NCBI GenBank assembly: GCA_944548615.1
Contig: OX155960.1
Location: 33,572,475 to 33,636,474 of the forward strand
Direction of reading: 5' to 3'
Length of the DNA: 64,000 nucleotides
Origin: Micropterix aruncella
Lineage: Eukaryota > Arthropoda > Insecta > Lepidoptera > Micropterigidae
Numbering within the stretch: the first letter of the stretch is position 1; each line of letters starts with the position of its first letter. The notes beneath the pieces are model-generated. The model ran no database searches. It saw only the letters and a list, made by a program, of their open reading frames with translations, and had not been told where the DNA came from. A program made the translations under genes and the position numbers. Of the stretch, positions 48,698 to 60,020 are shown in pieces.

Positions 48698-49001
48698 AGG
48701 GGCTCTCTAGACGATCAAGCATGCTTGTCAAGCATCGCGTCCCGGGCTGGGAAGGGATCGTAAACCGCAGGATTTTTTTATTTTTTTTTACCAATAATGC
48801 CTAATTTCGTAGATTATACCAGGGAGTCACGTTATTTAGACGCAATTGATTGATGAATGACGTGACTCCTGGGTATAAAACTACAAAATTAGGCATTATT
48901 TAAAAATATTTAAAAAAAAATGCATATTTCCTGCGGTTTACGATCCTCCCATCCCACGACGCGATGCTTGACAAGCATGCTTGATCGTCTAGAGAGCCCC
49001 T
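48698..49001. mobile_element. Foldback element, 304 bp, TA-flanked
   Basis: Arms of about 90 bp starting AGGGGCTCTCTAGACGATCA are mirrored at the right end, with TA on both outer sides (48,696-48,697 and 49,002-49,003). The centre is a second hairpin ('aataatgcctaatttcgtag' / 'ctacaaaattaggcattatt' and 'gggagtcacgt' / 'acgtgactcc'). A TA duplication would fit Tc1/mariner-type mobilisation. No coding. Confidence 0.75.
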
Positions 49002-49009
49002 TAGGTTAC

Positions 49010-50530
49010 AGATACAATACGAATACAGCAAAAGAAAATGTAGTCTATAACAAACTACATAGTGGTGTATGACAGAAAGTAGTGGATGTGATGTTCGAAT
49101 AGTAGTTGCCACTAAATGTTATATCAATGACATTTTAAAATAATTGTCAATAAAATTACCAATATACCAAATACCCCCCCAATGGTATATTAATGGATTT
49201 GGTACATTAATGAATATGATTTTATTAATAAATACAACTTTATTGTTGAATTTGTTGTTTTCACCCGTCATCATCTGAGGTAATAGTCGTTCTGGCCTGG
49301 ATTTTTTTTTTCAGCGTAAGACAGCTAAGCATATTTAATTATTTTTAACACGCTGTTATTAGGTCGACCTGTATGTAACTATGTAATGGAATCTAAGGTA
49401 ACTAATTTAACCATCTTCCAAGGATCGTAGCGTCATGAAAATTGGCAGCTGTATGTAGCTCTGACGACCATACAATAATATGGTACTGTCGAACTGATCT
49501 GATGATGGAGTCGGAAGATATGAACTGGAACTTCATGATGGAACATCGTATCGTAGCTGTGTTTGGACTTGTTAGAAAGTCTTGAAGAATGAACTTTGAC
49601 CACGATTAGGTTTCAAGGTCTGATGATGAAGCCGGAAGATAGGCTCTGACATTCCATGATGGAATATTGTATCATAGCCGCGTGTATGTGAATATCGTAT
49701 CATAGCCCAAAAGTGTGTTTTTAGCGTTTTTTTTAAAACTATTAATTTATTGTTCCAGAACTTACGAGAATAGTTTCAGAAATCTAATGAATTTTTGTTG
49801 AAAGAGAATGTGAAGATTGAGAAGAGTCGTTTCTTGAAATTAAAGTGTCTCAATTCTAAAACATCCTATACGTATTTGTAAGTCGGATAAAGTGAACTCG
49901 TTATTCTCGTCTACTTGTACGAGTACATTTTCGTACAGGGGGAAAGATAATATCGTCCGCGGAATCACGAAATACGTAATAGTGGAAATGCATAAGGCTT
50001 TTTTGTTGACAATATCTTATTGGAAATGAGGATTCATGTCGATAGTATCGATATCTATTCTATTTTAAGGCGGTAGAAAAATTTATGTTGTGTAGTTTTT
50101 TATTAAGATAGGGCACTTAGATAAGAAAGCTACCGATTTAGTTGCTTTGATGTGAGTAAGTGCCAGCGAAGAAAAATTTGAGAGTGTAAGGCAAAACCTT
50201 GTCTTTGAGAGGTTATTAGGTTATTGACAGAAAGTTAAATAGGGGAATTAAATTTTCTATATACTCCCTAGTAAGCAAATCGTCCCAAATTCTTACATTG
50301 TGAAAAATAAGTATATTGTTGCAATGAGTACGAAAAGAATTCTGAATCGCCCAATTTTTTAAGATTACTTGTACACATAAGACCGTGAAAACATATTGAT
50401 TGATAGGGTACGTACAAAAGAGCGTTGACTTATCGGCAACCATGTTAATTGTGCCTTTTGAAGTGATCATATAGCTAAACAATTATTTACACATTATTCA
50501 AACATTTCATTCAATGCCACATGATTTTTA
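49010..50530. repeat. No gene; dispersed repeat at 49,320-49,720
   Basis: Within 49,480-49,700 two related segments carry 'ctgatgatggagtcggaaga' / 'ctgatgatgaagccggaaga' and 'catgatggaacatcgtatcg' / 'catgatggaatattgtatca'. This looks like a lepidopteran dispersed repeat. The rest is AT-rich and unassigned. Confidence 0.4.
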
Positions 50531-50537
50531 ATAAGAA

Positions 50538-50966
50538 TTTGCGAGTTCGAGGTCGCTTGCCCGGTCCTCTTTCTTACGAAGCAGTGAAATGGTTTATACC
50601 GAATCTATCGCGGACCACGGCATCCTTTGCCCGGCTGTTCACCCAAGATTGGGTAGCCGATGGTCGCCAGTCGCCGTAAGGTCTGCAACCACTCCCGCTC
50701 TATAGGAAACAGTACTGTTTCCAGACTCCCCCGACTGTTAGTCAGAGTGCACAGTCGATTGGCTTACGCCGAACGGTGCGCAGACCGTCCAGGAGCACCA
50801 GAAGGTTGATTCTAAGGGTAAACTAGCCCTAAGGCAAGAGTCCTACCCGGGCTCGCACTTTATGCGTGGAGGCCGCCGGATGGGTGTTGACCCGTGAGTG
50901 TGACCAACCCTGAACAGAATGGGTTTTCGTGGCCAACTCAGTATGGGCCCATTAGCTCCCAAATAT
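50538..50966 (+). repeat. GC-rich element, copy 4 (5'-truncated)
   Basis: Begins abruptly at 'gcgagttcgaggtcgcttg', equal to about position 250 of copy 2, and continues to the shared end 'atgggcccattagctccc'. Truncation only at the 5' side matches reverse-transcribed elements. A second imperfect 'cccattagctgcc' follows 10 bp after the end. Confidence 0.75.
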
Positions 50967-51179
50967 ATCTCCCATTAGCTGCCACATACGAATAGTGGAG
51001 AATTGGCAGGAGGATTTTGCTAGTTTTTAGTGTCCCTCAAAAGACGTCGATTGCTGTATAAACTAGTAAATATTTTGCGACCGACGTGGTCTACATATCT
51101 CCATGAGTGGTCGTCAGAATAAATGCTCATTGACAAGAAGATCGAAATCTTTCACTTTTTAGTGGTGAATGGTGACAGC

Positions 51180-51780
51180 TTTAAGTAATACCATTGATTA
51201 TTAAGCGTATTAGATTGCCCAAGGCCGTACCACGAAATGAAATCCAGTGTTTTACTACGAAACGCAAAATGTAGATGACGCCCATGTTCTCAAAATTGGT
51301 TATAAGTTTCAATTTAGCAACTTTCGTTGTGTAATATTATAGATGCCCACTGTATATGGTGCTCTAAAACAACTTTTAAGGTATACAATAATAAAATCTT
51401 ATTATTTTGATATAATTTATATAAAGATATCATTTTTTAATTGGGTATATAGACTTCAATACGTAATAAATGTGCATTTTATTGTTCATATAGACTTATT
51501 AGTTTATCTAGATAGAATGCTATATATTGATGGCATTGTAAAATGTATAAAAAATGCGATAGATGGCACTAATCAATGAATTTTACTATTATTATCGCTC
51601 ATTGAATTATTGGGTCCTTAAAATCAATCGGTCCTTTATAAAAAACATTCATAATCAATTTTATTAGAGATGGCCGACTAAATTGCTGTTACTTTCGACG
51701 CCAATGCCTTTCGAGAGCCACCTAGATTTGGACCACAAAAAATGGTTGCCAAAAGGGATAGGAGTGAGCAATCCAAAACA
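51180..51780 (+). repeat. Dispersed repeat family C, uninterrupted copy
   Basis: Matches, inverted, the sequence on both sides of the BEL element: 'taagcgtattagattgccca', 'ttttactacgaaacgcaaaa', 'agacttattagtttatctag', 'gatagatggca', 'aatcaatcggtcctttataa' and 'gttactttcgacgccaatgc'. The BEL target word CGGTC is single here (51,629-51,633). A 78-codon frame inside is weakly paralleled in the other copy. Confidence 0.75.
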
Positions 51781-51789
51781 CTACATAAT

Positions 51790-52215
51790 CAGTGGTAATA
51801 CTTTTAAAACATGTAAATATATTAAAAAGAATAAAAAACACGACTTCTAATATAGAAAGTGAACTACTGTATTTATAATTATTTTTATTACGTTTTTTAT
51901 AAGATATTTGTGGATTATGTATTTATCTATATAGATAGATGTATATTTCCGGAACGTACTCTATCAGACATTAAACACGATATATTTATGTTAATATATT
52001 GACATTTAGACATTTATACAGCTACTTACTTAATATTTCGACAGTTAAGATATCCTATGACACTCAGGATCACATAGCGATTCTAACAATAACACATACT
52101 TCTAAATCGGTTCAAGTGTTTAGAAGTTATGGTGGAATAAATAAACGGAAAACATACATTGATGAACCCTGAACACATTACACTCTTTTTTTTGTTGGTC
52201 AGTGGTGTAATAAAA
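51790..52215 (+). repeat. Dispersed repeat family B, copy 2
   Basis: Parallels 24,420-24,830 (inverted) and 39,905-40,140. Longest clear block: 'atgtaaatatattaaaaaga' onward to 'gaagttatggtggaataaat' and 'ttttttttgttggtcagtgg'. Confidence 0.65.
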
Positions 52216-52219
52216 GACT

Positions 52220-52800
52220 TTGGAGTGATTTTTATAGCAATTGTCGGTCTCCAATGATTAAAGTCTCGGATTTCCAGCAGTACCTAGTAGCACAATGCCT
52301 CTAGAACATACTTGAATATTTATAAGAGTCATTCCTTTTGTATTTTTACTGGGTTTATTCATTTATATCTACTACGCTGGTTAAAATTATCCGAAACCCT
52401 ATTCGAATATAAGCTAAGCTAATTATGAAAATTTCCGGCACTTTAATTTTAAAGCTGTTGTGAAGTTATCCGGGTATTCCTTTGTTCTACTAATTGTTTC
52501 AGGCAATCATGTACATTCTGCGCTAACAGTTAATGGCGGCGTCGAGTGGAGTACTCGACTCTCCCTTGAGGGCCATCCACCCTCTTTATTTCTCAGCGCA
52601 CTTAATTAGGGATAAAATTGTGGAGTCTCATTTTAACGCAAAATATTTCAGTATAATCGACTCATCTTGTAGATGAATGAAACGAGTGTAATTAAGAAGA
52701 GAGAGAGAGAGTGAGTCACGTTCACTGTATCTTACTCTAAGGCCGCACATCACGTCGGTAGAGGCTTTCATTATCTAGTGTATTACATTGTTCACCCATA
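52220..52800. other. No gene seen
   Basis: Unassigned, with a short (GA)n at about 52,700-52,712 and a GC-richer piece at 52,530-52,590. Confidence 0.4.
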
Positions 52801-52804
52801 TAGG

Positions 52805-52914
52805 ATATTTTGGCAATCTTTTTTGACGTCAAAATGCAGGTGGAGCTGTTAGCATTGACGTCGAAAGTAATAGCAATTTAATTGGTCATCTATAATAAAT
52901 ATTTTTTTATGAAG
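52805..52914 (-). repeat. Repeat family C, interrupted copy, part 1
   Basis: 'gcattgacgtcgaaagtaat' and 'aattggtcatctataataaa' up to 'atgaaggaccg' are the inverse of 51,629-51,720. Continues after the BEL element at 60,021. Confidence 0.7.
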
Positions 52915-52919
52915 GACCG

Positions 52920-53255
52920 TGGTTAGGCCATTTTCAATTATACCGTATAATATATATTTATATCCTACCTACCTCCCAATTCCCAATCAGTGAGAAATTA
53001 CGCGCCGGCCGAACCAGACGTGCTCCTGTGAGTGTTCTCGTTATCGTGCTGTGAAAGTAATTATCGCGTTCGTGAGCTGGCCAGCCGAAGATTTGGAGAC
53101 ATTTTTGGAGTGAAATTGCAGCAAGGAATCGCACGAAAAATAGAAAGGTGCGTAAACTTTGATTCCTTTTCCTCTCCACAATGATGCCTATAATCCCTTT
53201 AAAATAACCAACCTTCCTCACAGTCCACTCTATATATATAAACTTAAACCCAACA
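52920..53255 (+). repeat. BEL/Pao 5' LTR
   Basis: Runs TGGTTAGGCCATTTTC to AAACTTAAACCCAACA. It contains 'taccgtataatatatattta' as a possible TATA region and no obvious AATAAA. Confidence 0.93.
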
Positions 53256-54237
53256 TTATGGTCCATACGATCCGGATTTAAAATACTTTGTCCATTTGAG
53301 TACGAAAACAGAATAAATACTTCCGCCATTACGGGTTGCCTTTTGGAATATCGTATGTAGGAGATTCATATTCACATAATTATTATTTATAGACATCATT
53401 GGTAAAATTAAACATATCTACATAATAAAACATTATATTCGTGTTAAGCTGTTTAAAATTGGTAAAAAAATACAGATCTGCCCACATTAATTGGATTCGG
53501 GCGGCGCGGGTGCTTTGTTTTACACGTAGGTACACCCGGCATATTAAATTACTGCAGAGTTCACACTTTATGCCGCGAGTATAGTACATATACTTATTGC
53601 ATTTTGCATGGGTATACTTGCTCAGCTGAGCTGAATGGTTGATAGCCGTAATTATATATAATAAATTATATTTGTCCTACATAAAATAAAATACCTATTT
53701 TGTTTGTTTACATAGATTATTTAATGCTTATAAATTGTTTAATTGTTATAAATTTGTCACCAAATCATATAAAGGCTTGCCGCTCACAATATTATAAATC
53801 TTTGTTAAATATTAGTTACTGTCTCATTATTTATAGAGACACTGTACGTTACGTTTGTAGGATTGCAACCGTTTATTGAAAAAACCGGTTTCACTAGCTA
53901 GATAAGGAAACAAAATAATATAATAATATCTTGTTACGAATTTGGTTTAGCAAAACAGTTCGGTAGGGTGAAGTTACCAGTTATGGGACTTTCATTATAT
54001 AAATTATATTTAAAAAGGGATCGTAATATTTTATAATTATTATTCCTGAAAATAAACTTGTTTGGTTACATAAAAATATCTGAGTAATTAATAGTTTATT
54101 ATCAAATATATATTTGTTATTGTTTGCAAATTTGTTTGGTTCATAACAACTTGTCAAAGTATATTATTAAATATTAGTTTGTTTACTTGTAATCCATTCA
54201 TAGCTGTATAGACGATAAATAAATAAACTCTTATAAA
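53256..54237 (+). other. BEL/Pao untranslated leader
   Basis: 982 bp between LTR and Gag start. TGG at 53,259-53,261 opens a tRNA-complementary-looking stretch (TGGTCCATACGATCCGG) that fits a primer-binding site; I cannot assign the tRNA. A G/C piece at 53,490-53,580 is followed by AT-rich sequence. Confidence 0.6.
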
Positions 54238-57200
54238 ATGTCTCGTGATCCCGATAAGGAAGCTAGCATGGATGCAATTAAGTTACAAATAGCACGTGCA
54301 AAACGTGATGCTCTATTTGAGAGAATGCAAAAAATATTTGATTTATCAAAGAATGTAGGCACTACCGAAAGAACAAGTGAGCCATTTCTCAATGCATCTA
54401 TTTCTATGGCGGATATACGGTCAGAGTTTCGTGCCGTTTTAGATGATTATAATATTTTAAAGATTAGAGCTGACCCAACCGCGACGCCGTGTTACGATAC
54501 ATTTACCTCATTTGAGGACATGTATTGTACAAGTAAGCGTGTTCTTGACCGGCTGTCTGTTAACCAAAAAATATCGACGTCTATTAAGGACACTGAGACT
54601 TGTCGTGAGGCAACAAAGCCAAGACTTCCACCCTTGGAAATTATGTCTTTCAACGGGGACGTAAAGAATTGGCCGCTGTTTTATGCCAATTTTAAATCTC
54701 TAATCCACGATAACACGTCGCTTACAGATGACGAGAGAGTGTATTATCTGATGAGTAAATTATCGCAAGGAGCTTTAAACGTGATTTCAGGTATCACTCC
54801 AGATGGTCAGAATTACTCTTTAATATTAAAAACTTTAATTGATAGATACGAAGACAAACGTCTTTTGGCTTCGGCTCACGTAGAGCAGATTTTGAACTTT
54901 AAATTAAATGGAGGAGCGTCACAAATTAATTTTCAGTCTTTTATGGATAGGGTGAGCACCGCTGTTGGTGCACTAAAGAATTTAAAATTGGACGATTTAG
55001 CAGATTATTTGTTGCTACATATAACGTTGAAAAAACTCGACACAGATACAATCAAAGGTTTTGAATCGCAGGTTCGTGATGTAGAAATACCTACATTTTC
55101 ACAATTAGTTGATTTCGTGAGGACTCAGATTCAAGTTTATCAAACCTGTAATGTCCAATCTAGGACCACCATCAATATGAACAGCAAAGCTAGTCGTTTT
55201 AGTTCTAACCAACGTATTCCAAGCCCTCAATCATATGTTTCAAATGAGCAAAATAATTTAAAGTGTTTATGCAATAATATAACACATGAATATCTCTATA
55301 AATGCCCTTTGTTCAATAAAATGACACCTGCTTATAGGTTCGCTCATATTAAAGCAAATAACTCCTGTTTAAATTGTCTGGGTATAAAACATAAGACAGG
55401 TCTCTGTAAATCAAATCAGAAGTGTACGATGTGTAAACAGAAACACCACACGTTGCTACATTTTAATAATAATGATAAAATTAGTAGTTCCACATCGAAC
55501 TCAGGTACTGTTCAGTCGGTTCGATGGTCATCTCAGATGCTTTCGCCTTCTAACACGAAGCCTGAGACAACCTTCGATAACGACGCAGGTCGCGGAGACG
55601 CAACGTTGTGTGCTATATGTAATACAAACGCCAAGTTGTCGACTCTTTCGCAAAGGTCCAAGTCAGCTACAACTACCACAGTCGCGCTTGCCACCGTTCA
55701 AGTCGTAGTGAACAATCATATTGTTAGATGTCTCCTAGACTCGGCTTCTCAAAGCAATTTTATAACAAATGACTGTTGTGAAAAACTTGGCCTCAAGCAT
55801 TATGAAAAGTCGAAGGTAGTGGTTACGGGCGTAGGTGGTTTAAATAAACCTACTCTAGGTAAAGTTAATCTAACTTTCCTTTCTAGGTTTAATTTAGGTA
55901 TAAGTTATGACATGACTGCTCTTATTGTCGATCGTATTACTAGTGAGTTGCCGTCGGTTCCCATAGATGAGGCCGCGCTTCCACATTTGAGGTCATTACC
56001 TCTTGCCGATGAAATGTTTGCTACGCCTGGCCCTATCGAGGCTTTAATAGGCGCTTCATTATTTCCACATTTATTGCTACCAGGTAGGATAGTTAATACC
56101 CAGTGTGATAATATTCCACCAGTTATTGAAACTGTGTTAGGTTTTGTCGTCGTTGGGTCATTGCCCACGCTTCAGTCTACGCATATTCATGACTTGGTCT
56201 CATGCTGTTCAGTAGTGTCTCGAGATTCCCTGGACGTCGTTGTAAAACGCTTCTGGGAATTGGAGGAAATATGTATTCCACCAGTCCAAGATCCTAATGA
56301 TCTGGAGTGTGAGGAGCATTTCTCGGTCACCACGACACGTGACTCTAACGGTAGGTACGTCGTTGCCTTACCTTTTCGACTGGATGCCTATTTATTGGGT
56401 GATTCTCAAAGGGTCGCTGAGAAGCGTTTTATTTGCCTTGAACGAAAACTCGAATCATGCGCTCCCTTGCGAGAAGCCTATGATAAGGTAATACGTGATT
56501 ATATTGAAGATGGGTATTTGTCAGCGGTGGCTATTGATAGCAGTGGCAGCACCCTCTCATATGTCATCCCTCACCACGGGGTTTTCAGACCAGATAAGTC
56601 TACAAAACTTAGACCGGTTCTTGATGCCAGTTGCACAACTAGCACAGGCTACTCTCTTAACGATCTACTACACTCAGGTCCCAACCTACAGGGTGATTTA
56701 TTTTGTATACTCTTGAATTTTCGTTTGTTTTCGGTCGCCTTCTGTGCTGATGTGAAACAAATGTTTTTACAAATAGGTATGCGTCCTGAAGATCGTCGAT
56801 TTCAGCGTATTCTATATCGCTTTAGTCCCCACAGTCCTATGAAAGTCTTTGAGCTGAATAGGGTATGCTTCGGATTTAAGTCAAGTCCTTACCACGCCCT
56901 ACGAGTAGTAAAACAATTAGCGTCCGACGAAGGAGATAAATATCCTAAGGCTGCTAAAGTTATCTCTAGTTCTCTGTACATGGATGATATCGCATATAGT
57001 CTTCCAGAAGAGTCTTCGGCTGTAGAGACAGTAAACGAACTGATTCAGCTTTTCAAATGCGGTCAGTTCGACCTAATGAAGTGGACATCAAATTCCAAGA
57101 GTGTATTAGAAAACATACCAGAGTCCCACAAAATGACTTCAGAAGTAGAGTTCGATAAGCAAACACAGCATAAGATATTGGGTCTAAGGTGGTCCATGTC

Positions 57201-59523
57201 TGATGATTGTTTTGTCTTTCAAATCAACGCTCCTGATAATAGGTGCACAAAACGTGTCATCCTGTCAACAGTAGCGCGTTTATGGGACATCTTAGGATTT
57301 GTGGCTCCTACTATTCTTTATGCCAAGCTGTTAATAAAGGAGCTTTGGCTTATTAAGTGTGATTGGGACGATTGTCCTCCGCCACATATTGAAAAATCGT
57401 GGCACAACTTCTGTTCAAAACTACCCTGTTTAAATGGCTTAAGAATACCTAGACACGTAGGCGTAAGCGCCGGGGTGATTGTTAACGTCTTGGGATTTGC
57501 AGACGCAAGTGAGCGCGCGTACGGAGCGGTTGTTTACCTACACCTCACTCGTGCCGATCATATCAGCACTCAGCTTGTGTGTGCTAAGTCTAAACTATCG
57601 CCAACAAAGTCACTCACAGTCGCAAGATTAGAGCTTTGCGCCGTTGAGCTATTGTCAAGATTGCTCCGTCGTGTGTGCGACACATATAGTCCACGTTACG
57701 ATATATCCCGTGTGTATGGCTTCACCGATTCAAAGGTTGTCTTATGTTGGTTGAATTCTTCGCCACATAGATGGCAAACGTTTGTGGCAAATCGGATCGT
57801 TAAGGTAACAGAGAACTATCCGCCTAGTATCTTCTTCCATGTGGCCGGCTCTGAGAATCCTGCCGATTGCCTCTCTCGTGGTTTGTCTCCCGAAAAGCTA
57901 TTGACTCATCAGTTATGGTTCAAGGGACCCTCGTGGGCTTCGTTAAAGCCGTCAGATTGGCCGATTAATGAATTTAGTGATATATCAATTGATGAGACGT
58001 TGCCCGAGGAGCGACCAAAATCTTTCCCCGTAGTTACATCTTCGCGGGAAGAGAATGTCGTTTATCAGCTTTGTTTGAGAATTTCTTCCTGGAGTCAACT
58101 AATTAGAACGGTTGTGTTCGTGCTAAGATTTGTCAAAAAACTTCCTAGGAGAGAAAACCTGATTGCATCTCCAGAGGATCTGAAACAAGCCGAGAGCTTG
58201 ATAATACGCATTCTCCAATATAAATATTTTGAAGAGGACATTTATAATATAAGGAATAATAAAAATTGTTCTCGTCTTCTAATCAAACTTAAGCCTTTTC
58301 TTGATGACGATGGTCTCATCCGCGTTGGTGGTCGTTTGTCAAATTCATCGGTTGATTACGATCAAAAGTATCCCGTTATATTGCCCCGTCGTGATCACGT
58401 AGTTGATCTCATTATAGATCACTATCATAATAAATACTTTCACGCAGGTCCGGTGTTACTTATGTCTCTTTTAAGGCAAAGTTACTGGATCTTAGCGTCA
58501 AGAAGTTCGATCCGTCATCGAATCTTTAAATGCAATATTTGCTTTAAAGCGAAACCTCGTCCGACTTTTCCAATTATGGCTGATCTTCCAAGCTATCGAG
58601 TCAATCAAGTTGAAAAGGCCTTTACTCACGTAGGTTGTGACTATGCAGGTCCTTTAAAATACACCCCGTATCGTGGCAGAGGCGTTCAGTCTCGCAAGGC
58701 ATGGTTGTGTATATTCACGTGTATGACCGTAAGAGCGGTACATATTGAAATAGTTACCGATTTGTCTACCGTTAGTTTCCTCTCAGCCTTCAAGCGTTTT
58801 CTCTCTCGCCGAGGACCCGTCAAGTGTTTATACTCAGATAATGCTACTAATTTTGTAGGCGCGAACTCTTATCTGAGAGACTTATATAAATTTCTTGAAA
58901 ATGTTCATCAACCTCTCTTGTCCGAGCTTTCCAAGGAAAGAGTCGATTGGAAGTTTATACCACCAGCTACACCACACTTTGGTGGTTGTTGGGAAAGTAT
59001 AGTTAAAATAGTGAAAACACACTTGTTTAAAACAATAGGTAACCAAATATTATCATACGAGGAGATGTTGACTACGCTTGCACAGATAGAAGCGTTGATT
59101 AATTCTCGCCCGCTCACAGTTTTGAGTAGCGACCCGTCAGAGCCTTCAGCTCTCACGCCGGCACATTTTTTGTGTTCAGGTCCCTTATCATCAATGCCTG
59201 TAATAGAAGCGACAACCCATAACCTGCAGGAAAGGCACTCGTTGCTGAGCACTCTAGTTCAATCATTCTGGCAGCGATGGCGCCTCGAGTATCTACACCA
59301 GTTGCAATCTCGCGCTAAATGGAACATTCCTTCCGTCCCCATTGTAAAGGGAACAGTAGTCATTGTCATCATTGACAATGCTCCGCCGTATACATGGCCG
59401 TTAGGGATAATACAGGAAGCGCATACTTCTAAGGATGGCATTACTCGTGTTGCTACTGTTAGGACGTCGAAAGGCAACTTTGTTCGTCCTATCATTAAAC
59501 TATGTCCATTGCCTACGCAGTGA
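54238..59523 (+). CDS. BEL/Pao Gag-Pol polyprotein (1,761 aa)
   Basis: One open frame. Gag: the Pao-type capsid region (about 130-300) includes PPLEIMSFNGDVKNWPLFY. Cys/His-rich knuckles at about 343-408 include CLNCLGIKHKTGLC and CTMCKQKHHTLLH. Aspartic protease: LLDSASQSNFIT, catalytic Asp501. Reverse transcriptase: about 800-1000, with TKLRPVLDAS, a motif A Asp in FCADVKQMFLQI and YMDD at 914-917. RNase H starts at GFADAS, Asp1089. Integrase: H2C2 zinc finger (HAGPVLLMSLL...CNIC), then the catalytic triad Asp1468 (GCDYAGP), Asp1534 (YSDN) and Glu1586 (GGCWE), then the family's C-terminal domain. All catalytic residues are present and no stop or shift is seen, so it may be active. The ATG at 54,238 is the first of the frame. 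Confidence 0.96.
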   Translation: MSRDPDKEASMDAIKLQIARAKRDALFERMQKIFDLSKNVGTTERTSEPFLNASISMADIRSEFRAVLDDYNILKIRADPTATPCYDTFTSFEDMYCTSKRVLDRLSVNQKISTSIKDTETCREATKPRLPPLEIMSFNGDVKNWPLFYANFKSLIHDNTSLTDDERVYYLMSKLSQGALNVISGITPDGQNYSLILKTLIDRYEDKRLLASAHVEQILNFKLNGGASQINFQSFMDRVSTAVGALKNLKLDDLADYLLLHITLKKLDTDTIKGFESQVRDVEIPTFSQLVDFVRTQIQVYQTCNVQSRTTINMNSKASRFSSNQRIPSPQSYVSNEQNNLKCLCNNITHEYLYKCPLFNKMTPAYRFAHIKANNSCLNCLGIKHKTGLCKSNQKCTMCKQKHHTLLHFNNNDKISSSTSNSGTVQSVRWSSQMLSPSNTKPETTFDNDAGRGDATLCAICNTNAKLSTLSQRSKSATTTTVALATVQVVVNNHIVRCLLDSASQSNFITNDCCEKLGLKHYEKSKVVVTGVGGLNKPTLGKVNLTFLSRFNLGISYDMTALIVDRITSELPSVPIDEAALPHLRSLPLADEMFATPGPIEALIGASLFPHLLLPGRIVNTQCDNIPPVIETVLGFVVVGSLPTLQSTHIHDLVSCCSVVSRDSLDVVVKRFWELEEICIPPVQDPNDLECEEHFSVTTTRDSNGRYVVALPFRLDAYLLGDSQRVAEKRFICLERKLESCAPLREAYDKVIRDYIEDGYLSAVAIDSSGSTLSYVIPHHGVFRPDKSTKLRPVLDASCTTSTGYSLNDLLHSGPNLQGDLFCILLNFRLFSVAFCADVKQMFLQIGMRPEDRRFQRILYRFSPHSPMKVFELNRVCFGFKSSPYHALRVVKQLASDEGDKYPKAAKVISSSLYMDDIAYSLPEESSAVETVNELIQLFKCGQFDLMKWTSNSKSVLENIPESHKMTSEVEFDKQTQHKILGLRWSMSDDCFVFQINAPDNRCTKRVILSTVARLWDILGFVAPTILYAKLLIKELWLIKCDWDDCPPPHIEKSWHNFCSKLPCLNGLRIPRHVGVSAGVIVNVLGFADASERAYGAVVYLHLTRADHISTQLVCAKSKLSPTKSLTVARLELCAVELLSRLLRRVCDTYSPRYDISRVYGFTDSKVVLCWLNSSPHRWQTFVANRIVKVTENYPPSIFFHVAGSENPADCLSRGLSPEKLLTHQLWFKGPSWASLKPSDWPINEFSDISIDETLPEERPKSFPVVTSSREENVVYQLCLRISSWSQLIRTVVFVLRFVKKLPRRENLIASPEDLKQAESLIIRILQYKYFEEDIYNIRNNKNCSRLLIKLKPFLDDDGLIRVGGRLSNSSVDYDQKYPVILPRRDHVVDLIIDHYHNKYFHAGPVLLMSLLRQSYWILASRSSIRHRIFKCNICFKAKPRPTFPIMADLPSYRVNQVEKAFTHVGCDYAGPLKYTPYRGRGVQSRKAWLCIFTCMTVRAVHIEIVTDLSTVSFLSAFKRFLSRRGPVKCLYSDNATNFVGANSYLRDLYKFLENVHQPLLSELSKERVDWKFIPPATPHFGGCWESIVKIVKTHLFKTIGNQILSYEEMLTTLAQIEALINSRPLTVLSSDPSEPSALTPAHFLCSGPLSSMPVIEATTHNLQERHSLLSTLVQSFWQRWRLEYLHQLQSRAKWNIPSVPIVKGTVVIVIIDNAPPYTWPLGIIQEAHTSKDGITRVATVRTSKGNFVRPIIKLCPLPTQ

Positions 59524-59679
59524 CTAGTAAGTCTAAATAGTTATAAGTTAGCACCTAAGTTATACCATATTGCACTTATTTCTAGTTTCTTATCGTAAAG
59601 CTTGAGGCTACATAGTACGTAAGTTAGCTGATATATAAAAATACATTTCTTAAAGGCAACCCTTTAAGCCCGGGGGTAA

Positions 59680-60015
59680 TGGTTAGGCCATTTTCAATTA
59701 TACCGTATAATATATATTTATATCCTACCTACCTCCCAATTCCCAATCAGTGAGAAATTACGCGCCGGCCGAACCAGACGTGCTCCTGTGAGTGTTCTCG
59801 TTATCGTGCTGTGAAAGTAATTATCGCGTTCGTGAGCTGGCCAGCCGAAGATTTGGAGACATTTTTGGAGTGAAATTGCAGCAAGGAATCGCACGAAAAA
59901 TAGAAAGGTGCGTAAACTTTGATTCCTTTTCCTCTCCACAATGATGCCTATAATCCCTTTAAAATAACCAACCTTCCTCACAGTCCACTCTATATATATA
60001 AACTTAAACCCAACA
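59680..60015 (+). repeat. BEL/Pao 3' LTR
   Basis: Same length and, as far as I can read, the same sequence as the 5' LTR. It starts 157 bp after the Gag-Pol stop. Confidence 0.93.
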
Positions 60016-60020
60016 GACCG

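Larger units (their letters stand above)
52920..60015 (+). mobile_element. Complete BEL/Pao LTR retrotransposon, 7,096 bp
   Basis: Two 336-bp LTRs flank a leader and one uninterrupted Gag-Pol frame. GACCG is duplicated at 52,915-52,919 and 60,016-60,020, a 5-bp duplication typical of the superfamily. The LTRs begin TG and end CA and look identical base for base, so insertion was recent. A purine-rich GGGGG tract (59,672-59,676) lies just before the 3' LTR. There is no envelope frame. The element interrupts a copy of repeat family C. Confidence 0.95.

Noticed and set aside
55905..59495. Several 64-114-codon frames inside the BEL/Pao region
   Set aside because: Shadows of the 1,761-residue Gag-Pol frame in other frames.
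52920..60015. An endogenous retrovirus with envelope
   Set aside because: Gag-Pol is followed by only 157 bp before the 3' LTR; there is no room for an envelope gene.
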